Shown piece after piece: positions 30,607-41,741 of a DNA stretch of 64,000 bases; the first letter of the stretch is position 1, and every line of letters starts with the position of its first letter. The notes under the pieces were generated by a model. It was not told where the DNA came from. It saw only the letters and a program-made list of their open reading frames with translations, and ran no database searches. The stretch is from Cystobasidiopsis lactophilus (taxonomy: Eukaryota; Basidiomycota; Agaricostilbomycetes; Agaricostilbales; Chionosphaeraceae), in NCBI GenBank assembly GCA_001599975.1, contig BCIO01000001.1, forward strand, positions 3,965,631 through 4,029,630, given 5' to 3'. Position numbers and translations under genes: made by a program.

Positions 30607-32397
30607 ATGGAAGGAGGCATGGGTGGTATGGGAGGCATGGGAGGCATGGGCGGTGAGATGTAAGCTTGCTCCCTTGACTTGAGAGCCTGTCGGATCTGAC
30701 GATTTGCAGGGGCGGAATGTGAATGATCTTTTGACTGCTCCCAGCGCCAGAACTTACGCTCTCTGACCTTCAGGGGCGGCGGAATGTGCGTTGTGTCCGT
30801 TGCTGATCTCAATTTCTGTCTAAAAGCGCTCGCAGGGGTGGTGAAGGGTTCGTTCTGGTCTTTCTTCGGGATTTGCCACCGAGTCTCACTGAACGAGCTC
30901 TCTGTCGGTTGACAGGGTAGGACTCTCCTTCCGCTTAAATGATCTTTGACTCTCCGTTGACCGAGTCTTGCGGCAAAAGGGCATGGGAATGTGAGTGCGA
31001 GGTCATCTCGCGGGTCCGACTCAGGCCTGCTCTGCTACTCGTCGAGATCTTTTGGTAACGAGGCTGTTCTTTGACAGGGTGAGACTCGTTGCTTGACAGA
31101 ACTCATTTGCGAGATTCCAAACGTGAGTCAGGGCGGGGAAATGGGCGGTATGCCAATGGGAGGAGGAGGCTCAGAGGGTATGCAAGAGAAACCTCGAGTG
31201 CACCACGGATGGAACGGTGAGATGAAGCTTCTGTTGACTTGAGGACTTTCTCAAACCAACCTGACCAGGCACTTTCACGTTTTGGAGCATTGGGCCGAAA
31301 GTGCACAATCTGATCATCTATATACTAATCGGTGCCGCTCTGTTCATGCAGGCCATTGCCACTCTAGGTGCTCCTCAAATCAAACAGGTCTACTTCAGCG
31401 TCGGGAAGCTGCCTGGTGGCCAAGGACAAATCTCCATCGGCTGGCTTGGGGCCTGCATCTACGACACAGGGACGAAATGGAATACTTGCACCATGCCCAA
31501 CTACCCACTGAACATCGGTTGGTGGCTTTCCTTCTCTTTAGACGACCCAGGGAAGGTGTCTGAGACGGGCGGCAACAGCTAATTTTGGGAACATTGACGG
31601 CCGGCTCAAAGACGTGGCGTAGGTCCGCCCTTTCCAGACCCTTCCGATGGCTGACTATGAATGAGTTGTAGAGATATATTTGACAACCTAGCCAAAACTC
31701 GGTCGCTGGCATTCAATGCCGGCGCTGCGGTCACGACCTTCATCGCTCTCTGCTCACATCGACTATTCCATGCTCGTGGGCCTTTCTACTTCACTTGCGT
31801 TGCCTTCCTTGTAGCATGGATCGCTTTCTTGATCGACGTGACGGTCTTCATGCCGGCAAACACGTAGGCGGTTGGCTTTCTGGCGGGACCTTCCTTTCTG
31901 AGCCAGGCGTAGTCAAATGAACTCCAAGGCCGGGCTAGACGCATCTTGGGGTCTTGCTCTCGCCTTTATGGGATTGTCCTGTCTTGCGCTGACCATTGCC
32001 CCCTTTTGGTCGTATTCGTCGGTCGCCTTTGTTCTGCCAGCTGGCTCCTCAAGACTTTGCTAACCATTTCTAAAGCCGCTCTGTCAAAAACCAGACAAAC
32101 GTGCGTATTGTTGTATTATAACTTGTCTCCCTAAGACTTTTGTTGTTCAGTGGCCGGACCACGACCCTGCCAAGCCCCCCATGGGACCGGGTGGCGCGGG
32201 TGCTTTGCCTGAAGGCGGCGGCGCCGGCGGAGTAAGCTTTCATGGCATCAGCATGGCGTTCACTCATTGATGCTCATCGGTAGATGATGGGCGGAGGAGC
32301 CGAAGGTGGAATGCCCCCGGAAGGTGGCATGATGGGTGGCGGCGGCGGAGTACCAGGAGCAGGGGCACCCGGCGGCGGAATGGGAGGCGAGTTCTAG
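30607..32397 (+). CDS. SUR7/PalI-like four-TM protein with Gly/Met-rich ends
   Basis: Predicted plasma-membrane protein of the claudin-like SUR7/PalI type. Model exons: 30607-30659, 30710-30718, 30774-30785, 30836-30847, 30916, 30980-30990, 31078, 31132-31216, 31269-31517, 31579-31618, 31672-31863, 31907-32011, 32076-32100, 32151-32231, 32284-32397; 329 residues. The first ~50 residues are GGM/GGE repeats. Four helices: LIIYILIGAALFMQAIATLG; then an outer loop with WLGACIYDTGTKWNTC (the GLGxC..C pattern); LAFNAGAAVTTFIALCSH; FTCVAFLVAWIAFLIDV; LALAFMGLSCLALTIAPFW. The C-terminal tail is again Gly/Met/Pro-rich and ends GGEF. Exons from 31132 on are firm. The upstream microexons, including two of one base, are inferred from phase and need transcript support; a shorter protein from ATG 31141 is possible. 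Confidence 0.65.
30660..31131 (+). other. Microexon array encoding the Gly/Met repeat
   Basis: Introns 30660-30709, 30719-30773, 30786-30835, 30848-30915, 30917-30979, 30991-31077 and 31079-31131 alternate with exons of 9, 12, 12, 1, 11 and 1 nt. The 9- and first 12-nt exons read G GGC GGA AT and G GGC GGC GGA AT: each starts after CAG, ends AT before GTG, and keeps phase 2, so splicing always rebuilds an ATG between glycines. The two 1-nt exons sit in the near-identical context TTGACAG-G-GT, and both are required to keep frame into 31132. Confidence 0.5.
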
Positions 32398-32521
32398 GCC
32401 ATCGCCCGAGCTTGTGGTGTATTTGCGTACTCGCAAAGGATTATTTTGTGCGTATAAAATACAATTATTTGGTACCAATGTCTCTTGTTGCCACCCCAAG
32501 CCCAATCTTCCGCTACCGGTG

Positions 32522-33330
32522 TCACGCCATCATTAAACCAGCAATCGGGACGAGTGGTAGAAGTACCAATAAGGCAGAGAACTGGAACCTTGAGCTAGCC
32601 GTGGACGAAAGCGTTATCGACGACGAAGCCGGCTGGGACGCTAGAGCTGCATTCGTTGGAAAGGATGAAGTGGTCGAAGCCGAAGGTGGCTTGGGAGCCG
32701 ATGCATTATACGGCATAAGTGCAATCACGTCGGAATACCCTTGAGCGTTGGTGTCGTTCAAGGAGGTTACGACGAGGGAGTCTGCGATCCAAGGAACAGA
32801 AGCCAACGTCAGCCTCCATACGAGATGCGGTATCGCAAGACAAAAGCTATGGCTTACAGTTTCCGAATGGCACAGTCGGCACCGTCAGGTTGTATTCGCC
32901 ACACGTCTCGCCCGAAGTGTTGTCGTCGCAAATGGTGATAGCCGGCGTTGAGGCTGAAATGTTGTAAGAGAAGGTCGAGTTGGCTTGGGAGACCAGAGCT
33001 ATCCAGACGTTAGTGGCTTTAGGCTGCAGCAGAAGATGTGAGCTTCTCAAGTTTTGAGAATGTTTGGGAAAGCATGCGCACATTGAGCCACTGCGTCCGC
33101 TGGTAGCTGCCTACTGGCCAATTCACTGTGCACTTGAATGTTGTACAACTACAAGAGACACAGTATTAGCATCCCAATTTCGATCTGCCGCTAGCAGAAG
33201 GAACATACTAAGGCTGCGAGATGAACAGTTGTTTCCCCGTTGGATCATTGTTTGACTCTTGGGAGGACACCAAAGGTGCCGAAGCCAAGAGCAAAGCGGT
33301 CAGGCAGGTTGGGAATAAGGCGAACTTCAT
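32522..33330 (-). CDS. Secreted Ser/Thr-rich protein, probably GPI-anchored
   Basis: Exons 33209-33330, 33082-33148, 32858-33023 and 32522-32781 (minus strand) give 204 residues. It begins MKFALFPTCLTALLLASAPLVSSQ, a clear signal peptide, and ends in a hydrophobic FSALLVLLPLVPIAGLMMA preceded by a Ser/Thr/Ala-rich stretch, as in GPI-anchored proteins. The middle contains GKQLFISQPYC, NVWIALVSQANSTFSYNIS, a Cys-containing CDDNTSGETC loop, and YSLVVTSLNDTNAQGYSDVI. This beta-rich pattern recalls the KRE9/KNH1-like fold of fungal wall proteins, but similarity is loose. Several NxS/T sites are present. It converges with the SUR7-like gene (124 bases apart). Confidence 0.7.
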
Positions 33331-33702
33331 GATGGAAGGCGAGAGACAAGGCCAAAACAAGTTCAGGTGGTCGTATGTGGAGAACAAGGCACGAGAAGAG
33401 CCTCGAATTTGTAATCGCTGGATGGCAGTAGCGGAACAAAGCCAAGAGAGCAACAAGCGCATGCAAGAGCGGCCTGCGCAACAAACAAATTAACTCTCGG
33501 GAGCACATTTGATCGCACGCAGCTGAGGCGCGTCAAAGTTGAGGAATGCGGGAGGCCAGGAATGTGAGAATCGGCGCCATCTTTGCGTGTCGTGTATAGC
33601 AGAGCAGCATGTAAGAGCACCAGCAAAGCGGCGGCGGCGGCGGCAGAGAGTTTGTCACAGCTCTTCCGGTGACATCGACGTCCGAGCGAGAAAGTGGAAG
33701 GC
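33331..33702. promoter_or_regulatory. Divergent promoter region
   Basis: 372 bases between the divergent starts of the secreted protein (minus) and the next plus-strand gene. It contains a (GGC)n-like run, GCGGCGGCGGCGGCGG, near 33630. No specific binding site can be named. Confidence 0.4.
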
Positions 33703-36138
33703 ATGCTCAAAAGCTCGCCAGAGAAGCGGCGCCTCACTCGTCAAGTTGCCTCTCTGACAGAAGGCACTGATGCAGCGTCTGACACTGGCGCCGACGAGGG
33801 CGTCCTGCTGCCGGGCTCGACCATCTTTTACATCTCGCCAGATGGGACTGACCCTCGCAATCTGGAGCACTACGAGCGCGTCACAATGCCTCCGCTTCCT
33901 GAGCTGACTCGCATAGAGACGCCGCCGTGGGTGGATCTGGGAAACGACTACTCTCACCCGAGAGTGAGGCCTGGCGATGTGGTGAGCTTAGACCTCGCGA
34001 CCCGGCGACAGCGGAACTGATGTATTCTCCCCGTTTTGCAGTTGATGGACATGTCAGAAGAGTATTACGAGCGGCTACATCGGCCTCGCGAATTGCTGGA
34101 GAAGAAGGCGAAGCGAATGGAGAGGGAGCGCTTGATGAGCGAACGCAACAAATTGCGCAACCACGTCGAGCGGCTCAAGACCGGCGAACGCGTTTCGTCT
34201 TTGATGCGCAGGCCAGAGGTCACCAGCTTGCAAGAACCCGAGAAGCGGGCGATGTACGAAAAGCTCAAGCTCGAAATGATCGAGCAGGCCGAAGAGACCC
34301 TCCGGCGCTACGACGATCTCCTGGAACCTCGCCAACCCGAAGTTTTGATTGCACCCCCAGAAGAGGAGGGGAAAACGACGAGGAAAATGCCCGGCTATCA
34401 CGGCGAGATCATTTCTCATCCCACAACCTCTCGAAGAGCGCCTTCTGCGACGACGTCGACGGCAGCGGTAGATCCGACCGACGATGCCGACGATTTGGAA
34501 GGAAAGTCAGCGACCAAGAGATCGAAAAAGAGCAAGAGCAAAGGCAAGAAGAAGAAGACGACGAACAGCGCACTGGTGGCGGTCACGTTGGGCGAGGAGG
34601 ACGGGCTGGACGCCGCCGAATCTTCGACCGCCCAACACGATGCCGAAAATGCGCCGGTGCCCGTCCCTGCGACACCTCGTCCGACGCGCGCCACCAGGTC
34701 TACGAATTCGCCAGTGAAAGACGAACCCCCTCAACACGCGCCCGTGGCTTCAACGAGCCGCTCTACTAGGGCCACTGCTGGTCTCAAGCAAATAACCGCC
34801 GACTCAAGAGATAAGTCACCCGTCGAGGAGGCCACCGGCCGCCCAACTCGAGCGCAAGCTCGCGCTTCTAAGGAGGATGCGCCGGCCCCAGAGCTTTCCC
34901 AGGCCGAGTCCAGAGCCCGTCGAAGCGCCAAGAGCTCCGCTCCTGGCCCAACGACCGAGGAGGATGGCGACGACGTGGTCAAAGAGACGCCGGAGGCGCC
35001 GCCTGTCAAGCGCTCCAGGAAGGCCAAGGTCAAGAGCGAGGGGTCCTCGGTTTCTCCAGCTCCAAAAAGGTCCACGCGTATGATGCCCTCGGTGTTTGGG
35101 TCTTCTGCACCGCCCGAAGAGGAGGCAGCTGGCGGAGCGTCCGAAATTCTTCCAGACTCAGCCGAGGGTATGAAGCGCTCTTTGTCGTCACATTCTGCCC
35201 ACCATGCTCATTCCATTGCAGGCAATGATGTTGCGGACGACCCTGCCGTGCCTCGGATCCAGATCTCGCACACAAACCAAGTCACCAAGGCCAGACCGCG
35301 CCGTCAAACCTATGGCGGCAAGCGAAAGAAGTCGTCTCGACCGTCAACCTCTGCTGCTGCTCAAAGCACATCGCCCGCCGTTACTTCTGAGCCTGTGGCC
35401 GACACTTCATCCTCGGTCGTTATCCCCGATTCTCAGGAGCCTTCGGCGTCCAACGCTGGGCAGACCTCCAGCGCGAATCAGACATCAGGCTCCGTCATGA
35501 TCCCCGACTCTCAAGAGGCCGACGAGGGCAAGTTGGTGGAGGAGTCGCTCGTCATGTCCACCCGAAGCGGCAAGCGCATCACCCCAGCCGCCTTGTCTTC
35601 CCCGGTCCCCACTAAGCAGCCCGCTACCGCTTCCTCTTTGCGCACCTCCTCCAAGCGTCGCCGGTCTGCCAAAGACGAGGAGGACTCAGTCATACCCGAG
35701 TCAGATTCGCTAGAGCATCCTGCAGAGTCTGGACCGTCGACCTCCAACAAGCGCGCCAAGCGTTCCAGCACCAGCAAGAAAAGCCCGGCGCCCGGTGTAC
35801 AGCAACCAGAAGAGCCAGCAGAAGAAGAAGGTCCGCCCACTCGCAAGCTCCGCCGGTCCTCTGCCCGCCAAGCTTCGGCTCCCGCTGGTGCTGCAGCTGC
35901 GGCCACTGAGGAGGAGGAAGAGCCTGCCACTAACGAAGCGGTCACTCCCGGCCCTTCCACACGCCGTTCTTCTTCGGGACGAGCGAAGGCTGCAGCTGGT
36001 GCGTTCCCACAATCTCGTGTCCCGCTTCGCAGCACTTTACTTAACATTGCCCCCTTTGGGGTCCTCTCAGAACCTGCCGAGCCAGAAGTAGTGGGTAGCA
36101 GCAGCCGGAAGAAAAGGTCTTCGTCTCGCAAGCGCTGA
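33703..36138 (+). CDS. Disordered, charged nuclear-type protein with PEHE/Sas4-like segment
   Basis: Exons 33703-33981 and 34042-36138 give 791 residues. The N-terminal ~190 residues are the conserved-looking part: LPPGSTIFYISP-like segment, PPWVDLGNDYSHPRV, then DMSEEYYERLHRPRELLEKK and a long basic/acidic helix. The order W-acidic-DxSDExYxxRH-ExxEK recalls the PEHE domain of MSL1/NSL1-type acetyltransferase scaffolds or fungal Sas4; this assignment is inference. The remaining ~600 residues are Ser/Lys/Glu-rich, with KRSKKSKSKGKKKK-type nuclear signals and three copies of a VIPDSQE/VIPESD-like motif around 35420, 35500 and 35690. 35168-35221 (GTATGA..TTGCAG, 54 nt) is a possible in-frame retained intron inside exon 2. 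Confidence 0.6.
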
Positions 36139-36229
36139 GAACGCTTTTTCCCATTGCTCTGCGATGTTCCATAGAAGCCTTGCTATTTCTTGGCTCCAAA
36201 AACTGTCGCGGTAGTTCCCCTTGTACAAG

Positions 36230-37163
36230 CTAGCTGGAATTTGGAAGCAAGCCTGCCAAAGTCGAAGTCAACTTGTCCCTCTTTTGCCCCCCAAAATCGG
36301 GATTGCGACCAGCGAGCCCTTGAGCCAACTTGGCCGCTGAGTCCTGTGGGTTCTTGCCGGCTTCTTTCACGTCGACCACTGGAGCTGCAGGCGCAGCGTC
36401 TATTGAGGAAAAGTCGGTAGGGAGGGCCAAAGTGGGCCGGAGCGAGTCGACGATGGTGCGGTCAAACTTGGTACCGGCGTAAGCCGACTTGGAAGCGTTG
36501 TTGAGGTACCACGCCGGTTGAGGTTGATCGCGCTTGACGGCGGGCGAGGCGCTGGGGAAGGCGGATTCGCGGTCCCTCCGCTCGCTGGGCCCGATGGAGT
36601 CGACCTCGGAAGATCTGGAGGTTCTCTTGGCCGTCGGTTTCTTGATTGCCACCACCCTCTCTTCCGCTGCTGCTGGTGCTCCTGAAGACGCCGCTTCAAC
36701 TGGCTTTTGAGGTCTTGACTTTCGTGCCGCCTTCTTCGCCGCTGCCTTGGGTGCTCCTCCAGCGCCAGTTGCCTCTCTTGGCGCCCTTCCGCCCTCTGGC
36801 CGAAGCTTAGACAGCTTGGACACGGCAGTTCGCCTTTTGGGCAGGTTGTCGCTCAAAACGTCGGCCAAAAAGGGCCTTTGCTGGGGGCCGCCTTGGGAGC
36901 GGAGGATCTGAGCGGTGCCTTGGTCCGCAATGCTCTTGATCGGGCTGTCAGGGCGAGCTTGCTGCCACTCTTGCTTTTTCGTACGACTGGCGACGGGGAG
37001 GATGTCGCCCAGCGGGTATTTGGATTGGCTTAGGGACGAGGAGGAGGAGAGCAGGCGCCCGCCCAAGGCTTTTTTGGCTGAGGACCGGAGAAGCCTGAGG
37101 GCATTGGCTGGCCTGCCTCAGTCTGTTGTTGTTAGACTGGAATGTAGCCTGATAACCCACATA
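36230..37163 (-). CDS. Unrecognised basic protein; start codon possibly split by an intron
   Basis: The main exon runs from about 37104 down to the stop at 36230 and contains MGGRLLSSSSSLSQSKYPLG (ATG 37066, 278 residues). The frame is open upstream to PANALRLLRSSAKKAL. The only way found to supply a start for this longer form is an intron with donor GTGGGT after AT of an ATG at 37163 and acceptor GAGGCAG, so that the initiation codon is AT|G. The protein is rich in Lys/Ala/Ser with a KPAARKAAKKSR-like middle; a better-ordered C-terminal part has AWYLNNASKSAYAGTKFD and LRPTLALPTDFSS. I recognise no family. It converges with the preceding gene (91 bases between stops). Confidence 0.55.
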
Positions 37164-37258
37164 TCTTTGACAAGCGGGAGGATGGTGTCGGGTCAAGAGG
37201 CGCCTGGAAGTGGTCGACCGACTTTTTTGGCAGCAAGTGCCGGGTGTCGCGAGATATA

Positions 37259-40170
37259 ATGGCTGTGGAAGAGGACGAATTGAGCAGTTCAGGGGGCGAG
37301 GAGGAGCAGCCACCCGTCGCCGCCGCTGCTGCTGCTGCCCAGGCTGGCGAAGGGGGAACAACGACGGCGACCAAAAAGAAGCGCAAGAAGCCCAAAAAGT
37401 GCGTTCGCTTCCTACACTTTAGCATGTGTGGATGCTAAGGGGATATGATCTTGCACAGGAAGAAGGCGGCTGCGACGGCGAGCAAGGGCGTCGACGAGTT
37501 GCAGAAGGCCGTCTCGAGCCTCAAGATTTCGAGGGCCAAACACTGTGCGTCTTGCCTGGCCTGCCTTATAGCAGCCTGTCCGTTGCTAATGCGAGGATAT
37601 CGGCGTACAGGGAAATACATCAGCTCGTACCATGTGAGTCTGCCAGAGCTACAGGATTCTTGAGGAGTCAGTCTCAATGGGTGAACACAGGGACAATGGC
37701 TCCAGCTGCCCAACGAGCTCATCGACACCTTGCTGGCCATCAATTGCAACGCTTCGTCCCGCTACGACAGCTTCGAGGACGTGCTGCCCACGACGTACGC
37801 CGAGCAAATGGGTTTGCTCCCCATGCTCCACCGCCAGTCCTCGCCGTCCACCTCGGCCGCCGCCGCTGCTGCTGCCTCTAAAGACGCTGTGCAAAGGCGA
37901 CAGGACAACTTGCCGCCTCCCATCGATAGAGCCGTCTTCCTAGGCGTCTCCCAAGTCCGAAAGCTCATCGAGGGCGCCTCTGACTTAGCCCTCAGGGCCG
38001 CCTCCGGCCTTTCTGCCGCCGCCCACGGAGCCTTCTCCGATAACCCGCCTCCGTACGGCAACGAGGTGCCTAACGTCAACAATGGCCTAGGCGGGCCGAG
38101 GGCGAACAACGGGCGCTCCCAATATATGTCGGCCACCCGCCAGTTTAGGCTGCGGGCCATGGCCGTCGCCAAGCTCGCCGAGGCTTACAAGGTCGACGAG
38201 ATCGCAGCCTCGGTTGCGGTCATGCAGGGCTCCACTGCCTTGGACGATCTGGCCGAGCGCGTGCTCAAGCAGGACCCGAATAATAACGACGCCAAATACG
38301 TCCAGTTCTTCCATGAGAAGATCCCCTCTAGGTGCGTTCCTTTCCTGTTGCCATATCCATTGCTAGGATTCACCGGAAAGGTGTCGTGCAGAACGCTGGC
38401 GCAATCAACGACGACGGCCCCGTTGGACGCCTTGATCGCCTCGCACCCGGACAAGCTGGAGTACTACCGCACCTGCGGCATCGTGCACACCGCCAAGCAC
38501 GAGTTCTCAGACGCCATCCACGTCTTCTCCCAGGCTTTGGCCATCGCCCGCTCCCAGCGCAAGATCAAAGAGCAGGAGCGCAATCGCCGGATGGACCAGC
38601 AGCGCCATAAGAAGTTCAAGAAGCAGCAGCACCAGGCCAAATCCCACCAGACCTTATTGGATGAACTCCTCAATGGCGAAGGCGACTCGACTTCTGAGGG
38701 AGGGATGGCCAATGGGAACGGTGGCGGCGCGGGTGAAAATGGCGAGTCCGGCGGTGGCGGAGGGAGCGTGCCGGCCATCGAAGAAGCGGATGCGGTGGGA
38801 TTGGAGCCAGGAGACGACGTCGAGCGCCAGATCCTCTTCTTGCGCGGCATGGCCTACTTCCAGTGGACCTTTCAGACCCTGGAGACCGCCATGCTCAACC
38901 TCGAAAGCGTGCCCGTGCCCGAGTCCGGGCTGGTCAACGAAGGTGGCGAGGCATGCTTGGACGGGATGGGCGTCAAGGATGCCCGGCTGTCCGAGAACGG
39001 CTTGATGGACTCGAAGGCCAAGGCGGAGGCCTACGAAGCCGCCTTCAACGACCCCGACCTCTACCAGCAAATCACCACCTTGCTCACCCGCTCCCTCAAA
39101 GACCACGAGCGCTTCATCTCCTACTTCCCAGTCTACCAACCTCCGCCGGGCTCGCCGTTCGAGATTGATAAACGCAACCTGCCGCCCATGCGCTCCAGGA
39201 GGGCTAGGGAGGATAAGTTCTTATCTGCTCACATGCAGCGCATCCTGGCCCATCGCTCGCTCGAGGGGAGGACAAGGTACACCCACCCCGTCGACGGCCA
39301 CCCAGAAGAAGAGGCTACTTTGCTGACCACCTACCACCCTCTCTTGTTCGTCGTTGTCCCCTTTACATTTGTGTTTCTTTTTACTCAAGTGGATTTCGTA
39401 CTTCTGGTGAACAGAACCGAGTCGTACTTCACCGTCTTGATCTGCTCCATCATGCTCGGCGACTTTTCCACCTCGATCCGCAAGCACTACTCGACCGCCA
39501 GCGTGCTCTCCAATCTGGAAGGCTTCCCCGTCTTTTTGCCGGCTAGGAGCATGAACCAAGCCCAGGTTCGTTAATCTGCCTCTACCTCCTCAATTTCCCG
39601 TGTGGGTTATGATGTTGCGGCGGGATTGAACAGTACTCGGAGATCTTGGAGAGGTTGGCCACGACTTGGTTGCCGGAACGAGAGGCCACTGGCATTCGAG
39701 CTCCTCGCGGGACAGAGGAGGAGATCTCCAGGATGGGCGAGCTCGAATCCCTCCACCACCTCGTCTCCTTCTTCACCCCGCACCACGACCAGCTCATCGA
39801 GATCGCCGCTGATCGAGCCATGTTCGTTGTTATTCCTTCCCTTTAAGAGCTCAGCTTAGATGCGCGACGCCACAGGAAAGCGTCCAAGCAGACTCAAGCC
39901 GCGGCCGAGAAGAAGCCGCTGACCATCACGAACGACGAGCATGCCACCTCCACCTCTGCTCCTAAAGTTCCATTATCTGCTCGTGGCGAGATTGGTGCTG
40001 CTTGGATCATGGCGACTCAGACCCCTCGGCACACTTCCACCGCCATCCCTTCGCCCCACCTGCCGGACGACGAAGGCTCGTCCTCGGCCCCAGCGCCTTC
40101 CTCCAATAAGGGAAAAGGCAAGGGCAAGGCGCCTGCGGTCAACGGCTCGTCCTCTTCCGCCGCCATTTGA
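37259..40170 (+). CDS. Unrecognised 825-residue protein, helical, TPR-like
   Basis: Eight exons: 37259-37398, 37459-37544, 37611-37633, 37691-38331, 38392-39345, 39415-39565, 39634-39821, 39876-40170. The N-terminus is acidic then poly-Ala and Lys-rich; next come ELQKAVSSLKISRAKHWKYI and GQWLQLPNELIDTLLAIN, which has an F-box-like flavour but is not a clear F-box. A helical region near residue 340 (YYRTCGIVHTAKHEFSDAIH VFSQALAIAR) looks like a TPR pair. A Gly-rich loop follows, then more helices and a Lys/Ser-rich tail ending SSSSAAI. Introns 38332-38391 (60 nt) and 39346-39414 (69 nt) are multiples of three without stops; the second, if not removed, would look like a membrane helix. The gene is partly duplicated at 41742-42040. 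Confidence 0.7.
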
Positions 40171-40371
40171 ACCTTCTCGTTGTGGCTTTAGCAAATGGCT
40201 GTTGTCCACGGTCCACGTTCTGTCATAGCATTTCCGTATCGTTCTAGCATGCTATATTATGCGTTGGTGGCCATACTACTCGTCTTTTGATGGACGGTGC
40301 GGGCCTGACGGTCCCGACGTCCCGACAAGGATGCAACTCCTCTTTCACTCTTGGAAATCCTCCACCACCAC

Positions 40372-41735
40372 ATGTCCAGCAATACGACTGCGGCAGTACT
40401 TGCAGACAACCCAGTTGTACTAGCAAAGCTACAAACGCTTCCTCTGAAGGGCTCTGACGGCTGGTTGCCCGTGCGGCATCTCTTGACGGCCTCGTGGTAT
40501 CATGGCGCTCTCTCCGAATACGACCGCCAAACTATGGCTCGACGCATATTAGGGCTCGACGACCTAACCGCGCAGACCTTAGCGGAGGCATGGGCGGCAA
40601 CGATCATCTTTGGTGAGCGCGCCTCTTCCAAAGGCTAAAGGTCCGACGTCAAACGCCCACCTTAGCATTTCTTATTCGCAGTGCGCGCCCAAGGTGGCAA
40701 GACGCCTGCGGTCTCCTCGACCCTTACTCCGCTGGCTCCTCCCTCTTCTATTCCCATGTCCAGAGGGCCCTCAAACGAATCTACGGGCTCGTCTCTCTCC
40801 ACTCTAGCGACCACGGACGACTCGCTCCTCGCCTCGTCTGGTAGCTACACAGAGCCCCAAATCCGACAGCAAACGGCCCTTACGAAGCTAGTAAGCATAA
40901 TTTGAGCCTGGGTCAAGAAACACCTCTCTGATCTTGGTTGAACACGCCTTAGCTTCAGCAGAGAGAAGACTACCAATGCCCTGTTTCGAAAATCTACGAT
41001 AGCCGAATGTACGAACTCGACCCGACACGCTATCTTCCCCTCTCCGAGACCGAGCGCTTTGGACCGATGAACGCGGCCCACACAATTCCCTTCTGCGGCG
41101 CTGTCAACGCTTCGGACACCGACGCCGAGATACAGGTGAGTCAGTTCTGGAGCCAATAGTAACTTCTTTTGAGAAGGTGTGTATCGAAAAAGAAGCAGGT
41201 GCTCGAGAACCTCACCAACTTTTGCTCCAGCAGCCTGTTTGAAAGGATAATCAAGTCAGACATCAACTCGCCGCTCAACGCCATTTTGTTGCACAAACCG
41301 GAACACGACAAGTTTGGCAAGCTCAGCCTGGCCTTCGAAGTTGTGAGTGGTCTAGCTTAGTGTGACGGTCATTGTCGCTGACACTGGCTGGCGAAGACCA
41401 ACTCTGCCAACGTCTACAAAGCGGTGGAGTTCAACATAGTACCAGCAACTCTGGTGGACGGCGTTCGACTTGCTCCGCGATACCGGTTTGGCCTGGTCTC
41501 TTTCAAAGATGACGTTGTTGACACACAGACGGGCGAAACCATCCCCCCACCGGACCCGGAGCTGCTTAGCGCCCATCTTGCTCTTAGCCGCGTCTTCCAC
41601 GCCTCCGGAATGGCTGGCATCGTGGACAACTTTGAGCACCTGATGGGCGATACGAAGGTTTTGGCCTATGACGGGAGCCAGGCTCCTCTGCTGGCTCAGG
41701 CTCTCGCTCAATTGAACCCCCTGGGGATCTATTGA
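40372..41735 (+). CDS. HNH-domain protein (fungal HNH_2 type)
   Basis: Exons 40372-40612, 40682-40890, 40959-41135, 41199-41342 and 41397-41735 give 369 residues. The central part has CPVSKIYDSRMYELD, then NAAHTIPFCGAVN, then an ENLTNFCSSSLFERII helix and SPLNAILLHKPEHDKFG. The order AAH-IPF, N-I-L, H-xx-F is the arrangement of the predicted HNH endonuclease modules common in basidiomycete genomes. Whether it cuts DNA is unknown, and many such fungal proteins have no assigned role. The N-terminal ~150 residues are a helical region plus a Ser-rich linker. The exact acceptor before 40959 is ambiguous by one codon (CAGCAG). Confidence 0.72.
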
Positions 41736-41741
41736 GTCAAG

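Noticed and set aside
39346-39414. A transmembrane helix in the 825-residue protein.
   Set aside because: The segment is bounded by a phase-matched GTTCGT donor and GAACAG acceptor and is better read as a stop-free intron.
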